This document shows, piece by piece, positions 1 through 8,133 of a stretch of 64,000 bases of DNA; the first letter of the stretch is position 1; each line of letters begins with the position of its first letter. This stretch comes from Caldicellulosiruptor obsidiansis OB47 (GTDB lineage Bacteria > Bacillota > Thermoanaerobacteria > Caldicellulosiruptorales > Caldicellulosiruptoraceae): assembly GCF_000145215.1 (NCBI RefSeq), contig NC_014392.1, positions 2,365,001-2,429,000 on the forward strand. The letters are read 5' to 3'. The notes beneath the pieces were generated by a model, which saw nothing but the letters and a program-made list of their open reading frames with translations, made no database searches and had not been told where the DNA came from. The translations under genes and the position numbers were made by a program.

Positions 1-906
1 GTTTACAACCCCAAGATTTATTTTCTGCTTTATATCTTTCATTTCCCCAATAACTACTGTACCTATTTGATTGTTCAGACAATGCTTGATTATATAATTG
101 ACAGCTTGATTCAAAAAGTTGTCAATTATATGCTGTCTTCTAAGACAAATCCGAGCAAGTTTTTTGCCGTATTTAATATTTTGCTTGCTATATATCGACT
201 GGAGTCTTGCCTTTTGTTTGTTATACCATCGGTTGACTGATTTTATATACCTGCCTTCTATTAAAAAGGCAGTCCCGATGGTATCAACTACTGCTGCAAA
301 ATTGTCAAGACCTAAATCTATTGATAAGTACCTGCTTTTATCAAGATTATAATTCTGTTCTTCTTCTTCATACACATACTCAATCTCAAACCATTTGCCA
401 TGAAACCTTGGCACTATCCTGACTTCTTTTATCTTTTTGCCTCTAATGTTTTGTGGCAGGTCAAAATACAAATACCTTACTCCAAATTCCTTGTAGAAAT
501 TTCTGCCAAGACTGAGTCTCAGTTTATTCCCTTCTACCTTGAACTGGTCTTTAGGAAAAACAATCTGGTACATCCCTTCCTTTGGCAGGTATGTCGGTAT
601 TGAAATTTTTTTATCTATTCTCCCTTCTTTTTTAGCTTTCAAAAGACTTAAAAAAGATTTAAAAGCTTCGTCCACAGAAATAAGAGTTTGCTGGGCAACC
701 TGAGAAGGCAAAAGTCTGTAATTTTCGTTTTCCTTCACAAGATGATATATGCTTTCATATGGCAGATATTCCTGAGTTTTAAAATAGTGTTGCCTTATAT
801 GATACAAAGCATAGTTGTACAAGTTTTTAGAAAAGTGACATAACATACGCAGAAGTTTGTATGTTTGTTTGTCACATCTTATATGATTTTTCTGTGTTTT
901 GTACAT
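1..906 (-). CDS. tnpB: TnpB RNA-guided nuclease of an IS605/IS1341-type element, 3' part outside the window
   Basis: An open frame of 302 codons runs from an ATG at 906 to the window edge with no stop, so the C-terminus is missing. The N-terminus has the basic helix-rich start typical of TnpB (MYKTQKNHIRCDKQTYKLL). A RuvC-I block, SIDLGLDNFAAVV, lies near residue 200, and a RuvC-II-like VVIGEM lies close to the edge. The family encodes transposon-borne nucleases guided by an omega RNA read from the element's right end. No tnpA lies between this gene and the left end at about 982, so this is a tnpB-only element unless tnpA lies beyond the edge. It is clearly different in sequence from the second TnpB at 56079-57200. 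Confidence 0.9.
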   Translation of the reverse strand, partial: MYKTQKNHIRCDKQTYKLLRMLCHFSKNLYNYALYHIRQHYFKTQEYLPYESIYHLVKENENYRLLPSQVAQQTLISVDEAFKSFLSLLKAKKEGRIDKKISIPTYLPKEGMYQIVFPKDQFKVEGNKLRLSLGRNFYKEFGVRYLYFDLPQNIRGKKIKEVRIVPRFHGKWFEIEYVYEEEEQNYNLDKSRYLSIDLGLDNFAAVVDTIGTAFLIEGRYIKSVNRWYNKQKARLQSIYSKQNIKYGKKLARICLRRQHIIDNFLNQAVNYIIKHCLNNQIGTVVIGEMKDIKQKINLGVVN

Positions 907-950
907 CTGAAATCACCCAAAAATATTGTATCATACTTTTAGCAATTCAT

Positions 951-982
951 CTCCCACCTTAAAGAGGTGGGAGTCTTCTTGC
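951..982 (-). repeat. Left-end hairpin of the IS605-type element
   Basis: A 9-bp perfect inverted repeat (951-959 with 965-973) is bordered by GCAAGAAG on the outside (973-982 region, read on the minus strand) and by GATGAATTGC on the tnpB side. The second element at 55590-57331 has the same arrangement: GCAAGAAG, a hairpin with CTCC/GGAG ends, then GATGAATTGC. The conservation outside the hairpin marks this as the left end recognised by Y1 transposases. The element therefore ends at about 982. Confidence 0.75.
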
Positions 983-1984
983 TAAATTTTTGATAAAAAT
1001 CGAATTCTTTATCCCTGTCACATACAATTTTGCCATCCACATATTCAAGCTTTGCAACCTGAAGAGATGTTCTCCAATATCTATTGTCTTTCCAAAACTC
1101 TTCTGTACCTTCCATTCCTTCAGGATGTGTAAAGTAGAATATATAAGAGGTCTGTCAGTTAAAGCTGGTCCTAAAATCTTCCAATCTTTTAGATTGGTAC
1201 TCTCTGCTACATATATGTATGAATGGTCTGCTTCATCCTTGTACCACATCCTAAAAGTTCCATCCGGCATATGAAAAACGCATGCGTCAATAACCTTATT
1301 TGAGGACAGTTCAGGCTTGCAGATAAACTCCAAGTCCCACAGATTCTTGCTTTTGTAGTACAAAATGTATCTGTCTGCATTCCAATCCTGTGGAACACCA
1401 GGTACAAAACTTACATACATATGGTATTCCCCTTCATAGAATATCACCTCAGGTGCCCAAAAGGTATTTCTGCCCCTGCCATATTGAATGTCTATAGCAC
1501 CTCTATAAAGCCATGTTCTACCACCATCCTTTGACTCAGCAATCCCTATATCTGTCCCATGCATGAATGCTTTGCCCGGAAGTTTCATGTTTGCTCTTCT
1601 GTTTGTATAAAAAATCTACCAATATTTTCCAAGGTGATTATATACGATGGCGGGGTCTGCTGCGCCGTCATAGATTGGGTCTCTAAAAAGAGGCGCTGGT
1701 GGACTTTGCACATTTATCATCTCCTTTTCTTCAAACTGCGGAATAAGTCCATTTTTTATTGGAATATATTTATAGGAATCTATACCAAAAAATTTATAAG
1801 CCTTTTCTTCATTATCTATCTCCGGAGGAAGACCTTGAGAATGCCAAGTCGGAAGTGTTTCGTCCCAGTAGCCAAACTCAAAATTAGGTATTCTGTCTAC
1901 GTTCTGATAATGCATAACTCTTCTAAATCTTTCTCTGTTAGTCAATTTGCCTGATGTGAATTTATTCTTTATTGTTCTTTCCAT
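983..1984 (-). pseudogene. Chimeric pseudogene: URO-D/methyltransferase-like start fused to a glycosidase-like remnant
   Basis: Reading from the ATG at 1984 (ribosome site GGGGG just upstream), the first ~80 residues resemble the N-terminus of uroporphyrinogen-decarboxylase-type corrinoid methyltransferases (NRERFRRVMHYQNVDRIPNF). The frame then runs into sequence of a five-bladed propeller glycosidase-like protein (GH43/GH130 style: RDPIYDGAADPAIVYN, HGTDIGIAESKDGGRTW). A TAG at about 1613-1615 follows GKYW, where a second Trp (TGG) would be expected. After ALTDRP near 1150 the frame shifts and a block is missing. The last part (EGTEEFWKDNRYWRTSLQVAKLE) continues in another frame until the IS605 left end cuts it at about 982. 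At least two deletions or fusions, one nonsense change, one frameshift and one IS insertion are needed to explain it. Confidence 0.8.
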
Positions 1985-2127
1985 CAGTTTTTCCCCCTTG
2001 TCTTTCAGACAAGCTTTTTTATTATTTTTTTTGATGCTTTTGCTTTTGACTTCATTATACCATATTCTTTATTTGAGTTTATTGGTATTTCATTTTGCAA
2101 ATATGGACTTTTTTATGATGAAAACAA

Positions 2128-2159
2128 AAAGGGCAGCAGAATTTTTTCTGCTGCCCTTT
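2128..2159 (-). terminator. Rho-independent terminator after malE
   Basis: A 12-bp perfect stem (AAAGGGCAGCAG with its complement) with an 8-nt loop. On the minus strand it is followed by TTGTTTT. It lies 43 bp past the stop of the binding-protein gene. Confidence 0.85.
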
Positions 2160-2202
2160 CGCAACCTTTAAGTTACTTAATTTTCAATGCCCTTCACATA
2201 CT

Positions 2203-3408
2203 TTATTGCATCTGAGCAATACCCTGCTTTATCTGTTTTACCATAGCATCTGCTGCTTGCTTTGGTGTTGCTTTACCTGTTGTTATAAGCGAGAGTGCAT
2301 TGCCAGCCGGTGTCCAAACAGCAGACATTTCTGGAATGTTTGGCATTGGTATTCCTACCTTTGCCTGTTCTGCAAATGCACTCATTATTTTGTCTGCTTT
2401 AACCTCGCTGCTTGCAAGAACACTATTTAACACAGGAATTCTGTGCCCAACTTTGAACAAGGTCAAAGCTGAATTTTCTACAAGATATTTTGCAAGTTTA
2501 AATGCTGCATCTTTGTTTTTAGACTTTGCTGAAACGAATGCTGCCTGAACACCAACAAATGAAGGTGTTGGTTTACCATCATCTGTCTTTGGTAGCGGTG
2601 CTACTGCAAATGGTACTTTTGCCTTTATAAAGTCCTGAACATCCCATGGACCGCTGATGTAAAAAGCAATCTTCTGGTTCTGGAAATTACCTTTTGCAAT
2701 ATCACCTTTGATGTCCTTTTGCATGAACTTGTATGTCAAAACAAAGTCTCTTATCAATGAAAGTCCTTTTATTGCACCATTTGTTGCAAGTCCGATATCG
2801 TTTGGATCAAGCGAACCACCCTTGTTCTTGAACACATATCCACCATTTTGAGCGATGAACGCAAAGCTGAAATAGAAGTTATTAACATCGTACATAAACC
2901 CGTGTTTCTTTGCTAATGTGATGAGCTGACTCATTGTCTTTGGAGCCTCTTTTACTTTTGATGTATTGTAAAAAAGTGCATACGTCTCCATAGCAATTGG
3001 AAGAGCATAGAGTTTACCTTCAAACGTACATGCATCAAGTGCAGTTGATACAAAGTTTTTCTTGTCAATGAGATTTGCTGGAACAGGCTCCAAAAGCTTT
3101 GCTTTCCAGAAAGCACCAAGATTGTCATGTGGAATACCAAACATAATGTCTGGACCTTTTCCACTCATTGCAGCTGTCTGGAAGCTCTGGAATGAACCCT
3201 GGTCAGTGATTACTTTTACAGTGTATCCGTTTGCTTTTCCCCACTTGTCTGCAATTGGTTGCAAAGCCTTTACCTCATCTTGAGTAAGATGTGACCATAC
3301 AACAAGTTGTTTTTTGGATGTTGCAAATACTCCACTCAGCGGTATTAAAGCTACCACCGCAAAAGCAATTATTAGCGCTACTGTCAAGATTCTCTTTAGA
3401 TTTTTCAT
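2203..3408 (-). CDS. malE: Maltodextrin ABC transporter substrate-binding protein
   Basis: This is a family 1 extracellular solute-binding protein of about 400 residues (QLVVWSHLTQDEVKALQPIADKW at the mature N-terminus, then FQTAAMSGKGPDIMFGIPHD). It should capture maltodextrins outside the cell for the MalFG permease encoded at 6247-8024. The N-terminus is a clear signal peptide (KNLKR, then a hydrophobic stretch, then GVFATS). There is no lipobox cysteine, so cleavage by signal peptidase I after VFA is expected, which is unusual for a Gram-positive binding protein. ATG at 3408 was preferred over TTG at 3414. Both have the GGGAGG ribosome site upstream. A LacI-type operator lies at 3444-3455 and a terminator follows. 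Maltose specificity is inferred from the neighbouring phosphorylase and amylase. Confidence 0.88.
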   Translation of the reverse strand: MKNLKRILTVALIIAFAVVALIPLSGVFATSKKQLVVWSHLTQDEVKALQPIADKWGKANGYTVKVITDQGSFQSFQTAAMSGKGPDIMFGIPHDNLGAFWKAKLLEPVPANLIDKKNFVSTALDACTFEGKLYALPIAMETYALFYNTSKVKEAPKTMSQLITLAKKHGFMYDVNNFYFSFAFIAQNGGYVFKNKGGSLDPNDIGLATNGAIKGLSLIRDFVLTYKFMQKDIKGDIAKGNFQNQKIAFYISGPWDVQDFIKAKVPFAVAPLPKTDDGKPTPSFVGVQAAFVSAKSKNKDAAFKLAKYLVENSALTLFKVGHRIPVLNSVLASSEVKADKIMSAFAEQAKVGIPMPNIPEMSAVWTPAGNALSLITTGKATPKQAADAMVKQIKQGIAQMQ

Positions 3409-3443
3409 AATCAAAACAACCTCCCTTAAGTTTATTTAAATGT

Positions 3444-3455
3444 GCAAACGTTTGA
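3444..3455. promoter_or_regulatory. LacI-family operator upstream of malE
   Basis: The palindrome CAAACGTTTG sits within GCAAACGTTTGA, 36-47 bp before the malE start. It matches the sites before malF (8055-8066) and the amylase gene (9942-9955). The repressor encoded at 3548-4570 is the obvious candidate to bind it. A CcpA-like protein is the alternative. Confidence 0.75.
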
Positions 3456-3547
3456 TAATAACATTATATATTTCTCTCTAAAAAAGTCAAGAGAGAGAAA
3501 AAATTTTTGACTTTATCAATAAATTTAATTTCATTGTAATGCAATCA

Positions 3548-4570
3548 TTATAACAATGGAATTTTTACGCATGAGTTTCTTTCAACAATTTGATGTGGTA
3601 CTATTATTCTTCTGTATGTCTTTGTTGACTCGCTAAGATCCATCATCAGCACTTCAGCAGCAAGTCTGCCAAGGTGAAGAATGTTAATGTCAACTGTTGT
3701 AAGAGGCGGCTGACATATCTCACTTACATTTGAGTTGTTAAAAGCAATAACCGAAAGGTCCTCACCAACCTTAAGATTTAAACTTTCGGCCACTTTGAAA
3801 ACCTCAACAGCAATCAAATCATCCATGCACACAATGGCAGTAGGCCTGTCCTCTTGATTTAAAATCTCATATGAACTTTCTTTGTAACTTTTTCTGTAAT
3901 AGTTTACAAATTTTATATATGTGTTTCTTGGCTGTATTCCATATTTTTCAAGAGCTTTCTTGTAGCCTGAAAACCTATCGGTCGTGACCACCAAATCATT
4001 TGGTCCACCCATGAATGCAATTTTTTTGTGTCCCAGTCTTATAAGATACTCGGTTGCTTCAAAGCCTGCTTTTTGATTATCATTGTCCACCCAGTTTACA
4101 CTGTTTTCATAACCAACTGGTCTTCCAATCACTACAAACTTAAAGTCAATGCTTTTTAGATACTCAATTGCAGGGTCTTTCTCCCTTGATGAAAGAAGTA
4201 TAAAGCCATCCACCTTTTTACTTTCAACAAGTCTTTTCAAAAGATCTCTTTCCTTTTCAGGGTTTGAGATAGCAAGCAGGATATCATATTCAAAACTATT
4301 TACAACAGTACATATACTTGTTATTACCTGATCAAAAAAGGAATTTAAAAAAGCATTCTCGGGTTCTCGCGGCACAAATACACCAACTGTAAAAGATCTT
4401 TTTACAACCAGCCCTTTTGCATTTGCGTTTGGAATATAACCAAGCTTTTTTATCGCCTCAAGAACACGCTTGGTGGTTTCAGGACTGATTTTGTTGCTGC
4501 CTGCAAGAACCCGCGAAACAGTGGATGGTGAAACATTGGCTTCTTTTGCTATTTCTTTTATTGTTGCCAT
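3548..4570 (-). CDS. LacI-family repressor of the maltodextrin regulon
   Basis: At 340 residues this is the standard length for the LacI/GalR family. Residues 3-22 form the helix-turn-helix (IKEIAKEANVSPSTVSRVLA), followed by the minor-groove hinge segment (AIKKLGYIPNANAKGL). A periplasmic-binding-type effector domain follows from about residue 60, with FILLSSREKDP, GRPVGYENSVNWVDNDN and CMDDLIAVEVF. The gene starts 6 bp after the phosphorylase gene and probably belongs to the malF-malG-glgP transcript. Three matching palindromes lie before malE, malF and the amylase gene, so it is likely a local repressor relieved by a maltodextrin. The ligand itself is not visible in the sequence. Confidence 0.88.
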   Translation of the reverse strand: MATIKEIAKEANVSPSTVSRVLAGSNKISPETTKRVLEAIKKLGYIPNANAKGLVVKRSFTVGVFVPREPENAFLNSFFDQVITSICTVVNSFEYDILLAISNPEKERDLLKRLVESKKVDGFILLSSREKDPAIEYLKSIDFKFVVIGRPVGYENSVNWVDNDNQKAGFEATEYLIRLGHKKIAFMGGPNDLVVTTDRFSGYKKALEKYGIQPRNTYIKFVNYYRKSYKESSYEILNQEDRPTAIVCMDDLIAVEVFKVAESLNLKVGEDLSVIAFNNSNVSEICQPPLTTVDINILHLGRLAAEVLMMDLSESTKTYRRIIVPHQIVERNSCVKIPLL

Positions 4571-4576
4571 CTCCTA

Positions 4577-6199
4577 TCAATCCTTGTGGGGTTTTTGAAT
4601 ATACATCTTCTCGTAGTACTCTTTTACCATCCTCTCTGCCGAAAACTTTTCAAGTGTAGATTCAATACTATTTTGCATCATCTTTACCCATTTATCTCTG
4701 TTTTTGTAGTATGTTGGTATTACTTCATTTTGCATAACATTGACTAAACTCTTAAGATCGTGGCTATCTTGCTCTCTTTCATCTTTCGACTCAAATCCAT
4801 CTCCAATCTGCCATCCGTTTATTCCATGCTGACACGCCTCAGGCCACCATCCATCCAAGGTTGAGACGTTCAAAACACCGTTCATTGCAGCTTTCATTCC
4901 AGAAGTTCCGCATGCCTCTAAAGGTCTTCGCGGGTTGTTGAGCCAAATATCGCATCCGCGCGTGAGCATTTTGCCAATCTCCATGTCATAATCTTCCAAG
5001 AACACAACCTTGCCAGGATACTTTTTAGACATTGCAATAATGTTGTTGACAATCTCTTTACCGGTATCATCAAGCGGGTGACTTTTACCTGCAAAGATTA
5101 TCTGAAGATCATTTTTAAACATCTTGTCAGCTGCTTCTTTGTCTCTGAAAATAAGGTCGCTTCGTTTATATGGAGCTGCTCTTCTTGCAAAGCCAATTGT
5201 TAAAATATCCTCTTTTAACTTAATACCTGTTCTTTTTTCAACAAAATCTAAAAGTTCACGTTTTATTTGAGTATGTGTTTGCCAAAGTTCTTCTGGATTG
5301 TTCCTGCTCTCTAATATTCTCCTATCTGCCCATGTTCCAACATGAACACCATTTGTAATACCAATTATTTCGCTTCTTCTGTCAACTTTTGCCCACATAG
5401 CATTTGCTGTTACTTTATGCAGGTCAGATACAGCATTTGAAATTCTTGCGAGTCTAAGTGCTGCAACTGTCATGTTAAAAGGTGCACCGCCAATATAAAC
5501 AAGCTGTTCCTCAGTTAAGTTTAAATTAGCTCCCATGTACATAAGAAGCCTTAAAGGATGTGTCTCATTCCCTGCCTCAACTGGTGTATGTGTTGTAAAT
5601 ACAATCTTTTCTCTTGCTTTTGCCAAAGCCTGCTCAAATGAAAGTCCTTTTTCTTCCATATAATACCTTACAAGTTCAAGCCCAGCAAACACAGCATGCC
5701 CTTCATTGAAATGATACACATCAACCTTGATGCCAAGCTCTTTTAAAGCTCTCACACCGCCTATCCCTAAAACCATCTCTTGGGCAACTCTTTCTTCACC
5801 AAACCAGCCATAAAGCTGTCCTGTAATCCACCTGTCACCATTTTCCGGAAGGTCAGTGTCAAGAAGGTAAAGGTCTGCGTTGCCGAAATTATCTACCTTC
5901 CACACCTTGCAGTACACATCTCTATTTCTAATTCTCACCTTGACCTTAACACCTGTATCTTTTAAAAAGTCATATCTGTAGATTGGAAAAGCGTCAATCA
6001 CTCCATACTCTTCTGTTACAATCTGCTTGTTGTACCCTTGCTTCCACAGTATTCCAACACCCACAACAGGGTATCCAAGGTCTTTTGCAGCTTTTAGGTA
6101 GTCACCTGCAAGTATTCCAAGTCCACCTGCATAGATTTTAAAATTAGAATCAAGACCAAATTCCATGCTAAAATACGCAACTGTTGGAAGTTTCTTCAT
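4577..6199 (-). CDS. glgP: Alpha-glucan (maltodextrin/glycogen) phosphorylase, short GT35 type
   Basis: This enzyme would release glucose 1-phosphate from alpha-1,4-glucans with inorganic phosphate in the cytoplasm. The N-terminus (TVAYFSMEFGLDSNFKIYAGGLGILAGDYLKAA, read in overlapping parts) and the region GTSGMKAAMNG with the pyridoxal-phosphate lysine near residue 435 are typical. At about 540 residues it belongs to the short bacterial/archaeal GT35 branch, not the ~800-residue MalP/GlgP branch. The ATG at 6199 is chosen because GGAGGAG lies about 7 nt before it. An in-frame ATG at 6220 would place that ribosome site inside the gene. It is 47 bp after malG and 6 bp before the repressor gene. 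Imported maltodextrins are presumably phosphorolysed here. Confidence 0.9.
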   Translation of the reverse strand: MKKLPTVAYFSMEFGLDSNFKIYAGGLGILAGDYLKAAKDLGYPVVGVGILWKQGYNKQIVTEEYGVIDAFPIYRYDFLKDTGVKVKVRIRNRDVYCKVWKVDNFGNADLYLLDTDLPENGDRWITGQLYGWFGEERVAQEMVLGIGGVRALKELGIKVDVYHFNEGHAVFAGLELVRYYMEEKGLSFEQALAKAREKIVFTTHTPVEAGNETHPLRLLMYMGANLNLTEEQLVYIGGAPFNMTVAALRLARISNAVSDLHKVTANAMWAKVDRRSEIIGITNGVHVGTWADRRILESRNNPEELWQTHTQIKRELLDFVEKRTGIKLKEDILTIGFARRAAPYKRSDLIFRDKEAADKMFKNDLQIIFAGKSHPLDDTGKEIVNNIIAMSKKYPGKVVFLEDYDMEIGKMLTRGCDIWLNNPRRPLEACGTSGMKAAMNGVLNVSTLDGWWPEACQHGINGWQIGDGFESKDEREQDSHDLKSLVNVMQNEVIPTYYKNRDKWVKMMQNSIESTLEKFSAERMVKEYYEKMYIQKPHKD

Positions 6200-6246
6200 T
6201 GTACTGACTCCTCCTCGCAAAGTAATTTTTTAATACAAAATCAGAA

Positions 6247-7116
6247 TTAACCCTTGACAGCACCTGCTGCAAGACCGCTTTGAATCTGTTTTTGAAGCGC
6301 CATGTATATAATCACAATTGGCAGTGACGCCAATATTGACGCAGCTGAGAACATTGGCCAGTTAGCCGAAAATTGGTTGTTTATGAAGTTTCTTAGACCA
6401 ATTGGCACAGTTGCATTCTCGGGTGATTGCAGAACTAAGCTTGAAAGCAAAAACTCGTTGAACACACCATTAAAGCTCCAAATGAACATCACAGCAAGCA
6501 TCGGAGCGGTAAGAGGCAGGATAATCTTTCTGAAAATCAGAAAATGTCCTGCACCGTCAATTATTGCTGCCTCATCAATCTCATATGGTATCTGGTCCAT
6601 GTTTCCTTTCAAAAGCCAGATGTTGAAAGCTGAACCACCTGCAAGTACCAAAATTAGCGCAACCAGGTTGTCAAGAAGATTAAATTTTGCCAGAAGACCG
6701 TATATTGCCGGCATTGCCATAAAAGTCGGGAACATCTGCAAAATCAAAAGGGCTTTTAGTCCATTTTTCCTACCAACAAAGTTTATTCGTGAAAATGCAT
6801 ATGCTGCTGGGGCTGTCATGAAAATCTGCAAAAACGCAACACCAAAACATACAATCAAGCTATTTTTGACCCACATCACAAAGTCAGGTAGTGTTTGTGA
6901 TGGACTGCTCTTTCTTCTAAAAAGTTCTATATAGTTTTCAAATGTAATCTCTTTTGGGAAAAATGACGATTGGAAAAACGCCCCACCTTTTGATAGTGAT
7001 GCAACTATGATAAACCATGTTGGAAGCAGTGAAAGTATTATTGCAATCCAAATAATCACTCTTGATATCCAAAGAGCAATAGCATCCTGCTTTGTCATAT
7101 ACTCTCTTCCAACCAT
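6247..7116 (-). CDS. malG: Maltodextrin ABC transporter permease MalG
   Basis: An inner-membrane permease of 289 residues in the MalG/carbohydrate ABC family, with six predicted membrane segments. It has the cytoplasmic EAA loop (DEAAIIDGAGHFLIFRKIILPLTAPML) that contacts the ATPase. The gene begins by a 1-nt overlap with the malF stop (TAATG), so translation is coupled. No MalK-type ATPase gene is present in the locus. A shared sugar ATPase encoded elsewhere is therefore expected, as in many Firmicutes. Confidence 0.92.
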   Translation of the reverse strand: MVGREYMTKQDAIALWISRVIIWIAIILSLLPTWFIIVASLSKGGAFFQSSFFPKEITFENYIELFRRKSSPSQTLPDFVMWVKNSLIVCFGVAFLQIFMTAPAAYAFSRINFVGRKNGLKALLILQMFPTFMAMPAIYGLLAKFNLLDNLVALILVLAGGSAFNIWLLKGNMDQIPYEIDEAAIIDGAGHFLIFRKIILPLTAPMLAVMFIWSFNGVFNEFLLSSLVLQSPENATVPIGLRNFINNQFSANWPMFSAASILASLPIVIIYMALQKQIQSGLAAGAVKG

Positions 7117-8024
7117 TATCTTTCACCACCCTCAAACGCTCTTGTAATTTTCATATTGATAAGCGAAATTGTCCCCACAATAAAGAAGATTATGATCGAC
7201 ATTGCAGATGCTAAATCATACCTGTAAAACTGCATTGTAAGCTTATATGTTGTTGAGACAAGAAGGTCTGTGTGCCCAGCAAACTGAGTGTCAAGTCTTG
7301 CAGGTCCGCCGCCTGTAACAAGGTACACAACGTTAAAGTTGTTGAAAGCATATGCAAACGATGAAATCAAAATTGGAAGTGCTGTTGGTACAATCATTGG
7401 TATTGTAATTTTAAATAGTTTTGTGAACCAGCCAGCTCCGTCTATCTCAGCAACTTCATAAAGCTCTGGCGGAATTGACTGAAGAGCACCAAGTGCTGCA
7501 TTCATCATAAATGGATACGAAAGCCACAGGTTGACAATAAAAATACTTATCTTTGCCCAGAACGGATCTGTCATCCATGGTATGGGGTTTATATGAAAAG
7601 TTTTCAAGAGCATGTTTATTGCCCCATACTCCTCGTTCAAAAGTCCCTGCCATGCCAGAGAAGCAATTGTCCCGGGAATAGCCCACGGTATTATTAAAAT
7701 TGACCTGTAGATATTTGTCTCTTTCATAAACTTGTTGTTGAGAAGCACAGCAAGCAAAAGACCAACCGCAAAATTGATAAGAACTGTAATAAGTGCAAAT
7801 GTAAATGTCCATGCAAATGTTGGCGCAAATACTTCCTTAAAAGGTCCTGTTATGATATCAACAAAGTTCTTAATCCCTACAAACTTGTAGTCTTCCAAAT
7901 GGTTAAGATTAAAGTTTGTAAATGCATAATATACTGTCATGGCAATAGGGAAGAAAGACAGCACTGCCATGGATATCAAAGCCGGTGCAAGATAAACATA
8001 TCCTATTGGCTCGCGCTTTTTCAT
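7116..8024 (-). CDS. malF: Maltodextrin ABC transporter permease MalF
   Basis: A 302-residue inner-membrane permease with six hydrophobic segments and the EAA loop (ELYEVAEIDGAGWFTKLFKITIPMI). It is the short Gram-positive MalF type, lacking the large periplasmic loop of the enterobacterial protein. It is the first gene of malF-malG-glgP-lacI. A good ribosome site (AAAGGAGG) precedes the ATG, and the LacI-type operator at 8055-8066 lies about 30 bp upstream. Confidence 0.92.
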   Translation of the reverse strand: MKKREPIGYVYLAPALISMAVLSFFPIAMTVYYAFTNFNLNHLEDYKFVGIKNFVDIITGPFKEVFAPTFAWTFTFALITVLINFAVGLLLAVLLNNKFMKETNIYRSILIIPWAIPGTIASLAWQGLLNEEYGAINMLLKTFHINPIPWMTDPFWAKISIFIVNLWLSYPFMMNAALGALQSIPPELYEVAEIDGAGWFTKLFKITIPMIVPTALPILISSFAYAFNNFNVVYLVTGGGPARLDTQFAGHTDLLVSTTYKLTMQFYRYDLASAMSIIIFFIVGTISLINMKITRAFEGGER

Positions 8025-8054
8025 AATCTTTTTCCTCCTTTAAAATAAAAGTGT

Positions 8055-8066
8055 GCAATCGTTTGC
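8055..8066. promoter_or_regulatory. LacI-family operator upstream of malF
   Basis: GCAATCGTTTGC is a near-perfect 12-bp palindrome with one mismatched pair, sharing the CG core and half-sites with the sites at 3444-3455 and 9942-9955. Its position just before the malF ribosome site fits repression of the malFG-glgP-lacI transcript. Confidence 0.72.
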
Positions 8067-8133
8067 TCTTGAGAATATTATATAATTGTCTTTTGTGCAT
8101 GTCAATACTTTTTTTAACCTTTTTCATAATAGT

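Noticed and set aside
119-603. Two plus-strand ORFs
   Set aside because: They are antisense to the continuous TnpB frame on the minus strand (906 to 1), which has RuvC motifs.
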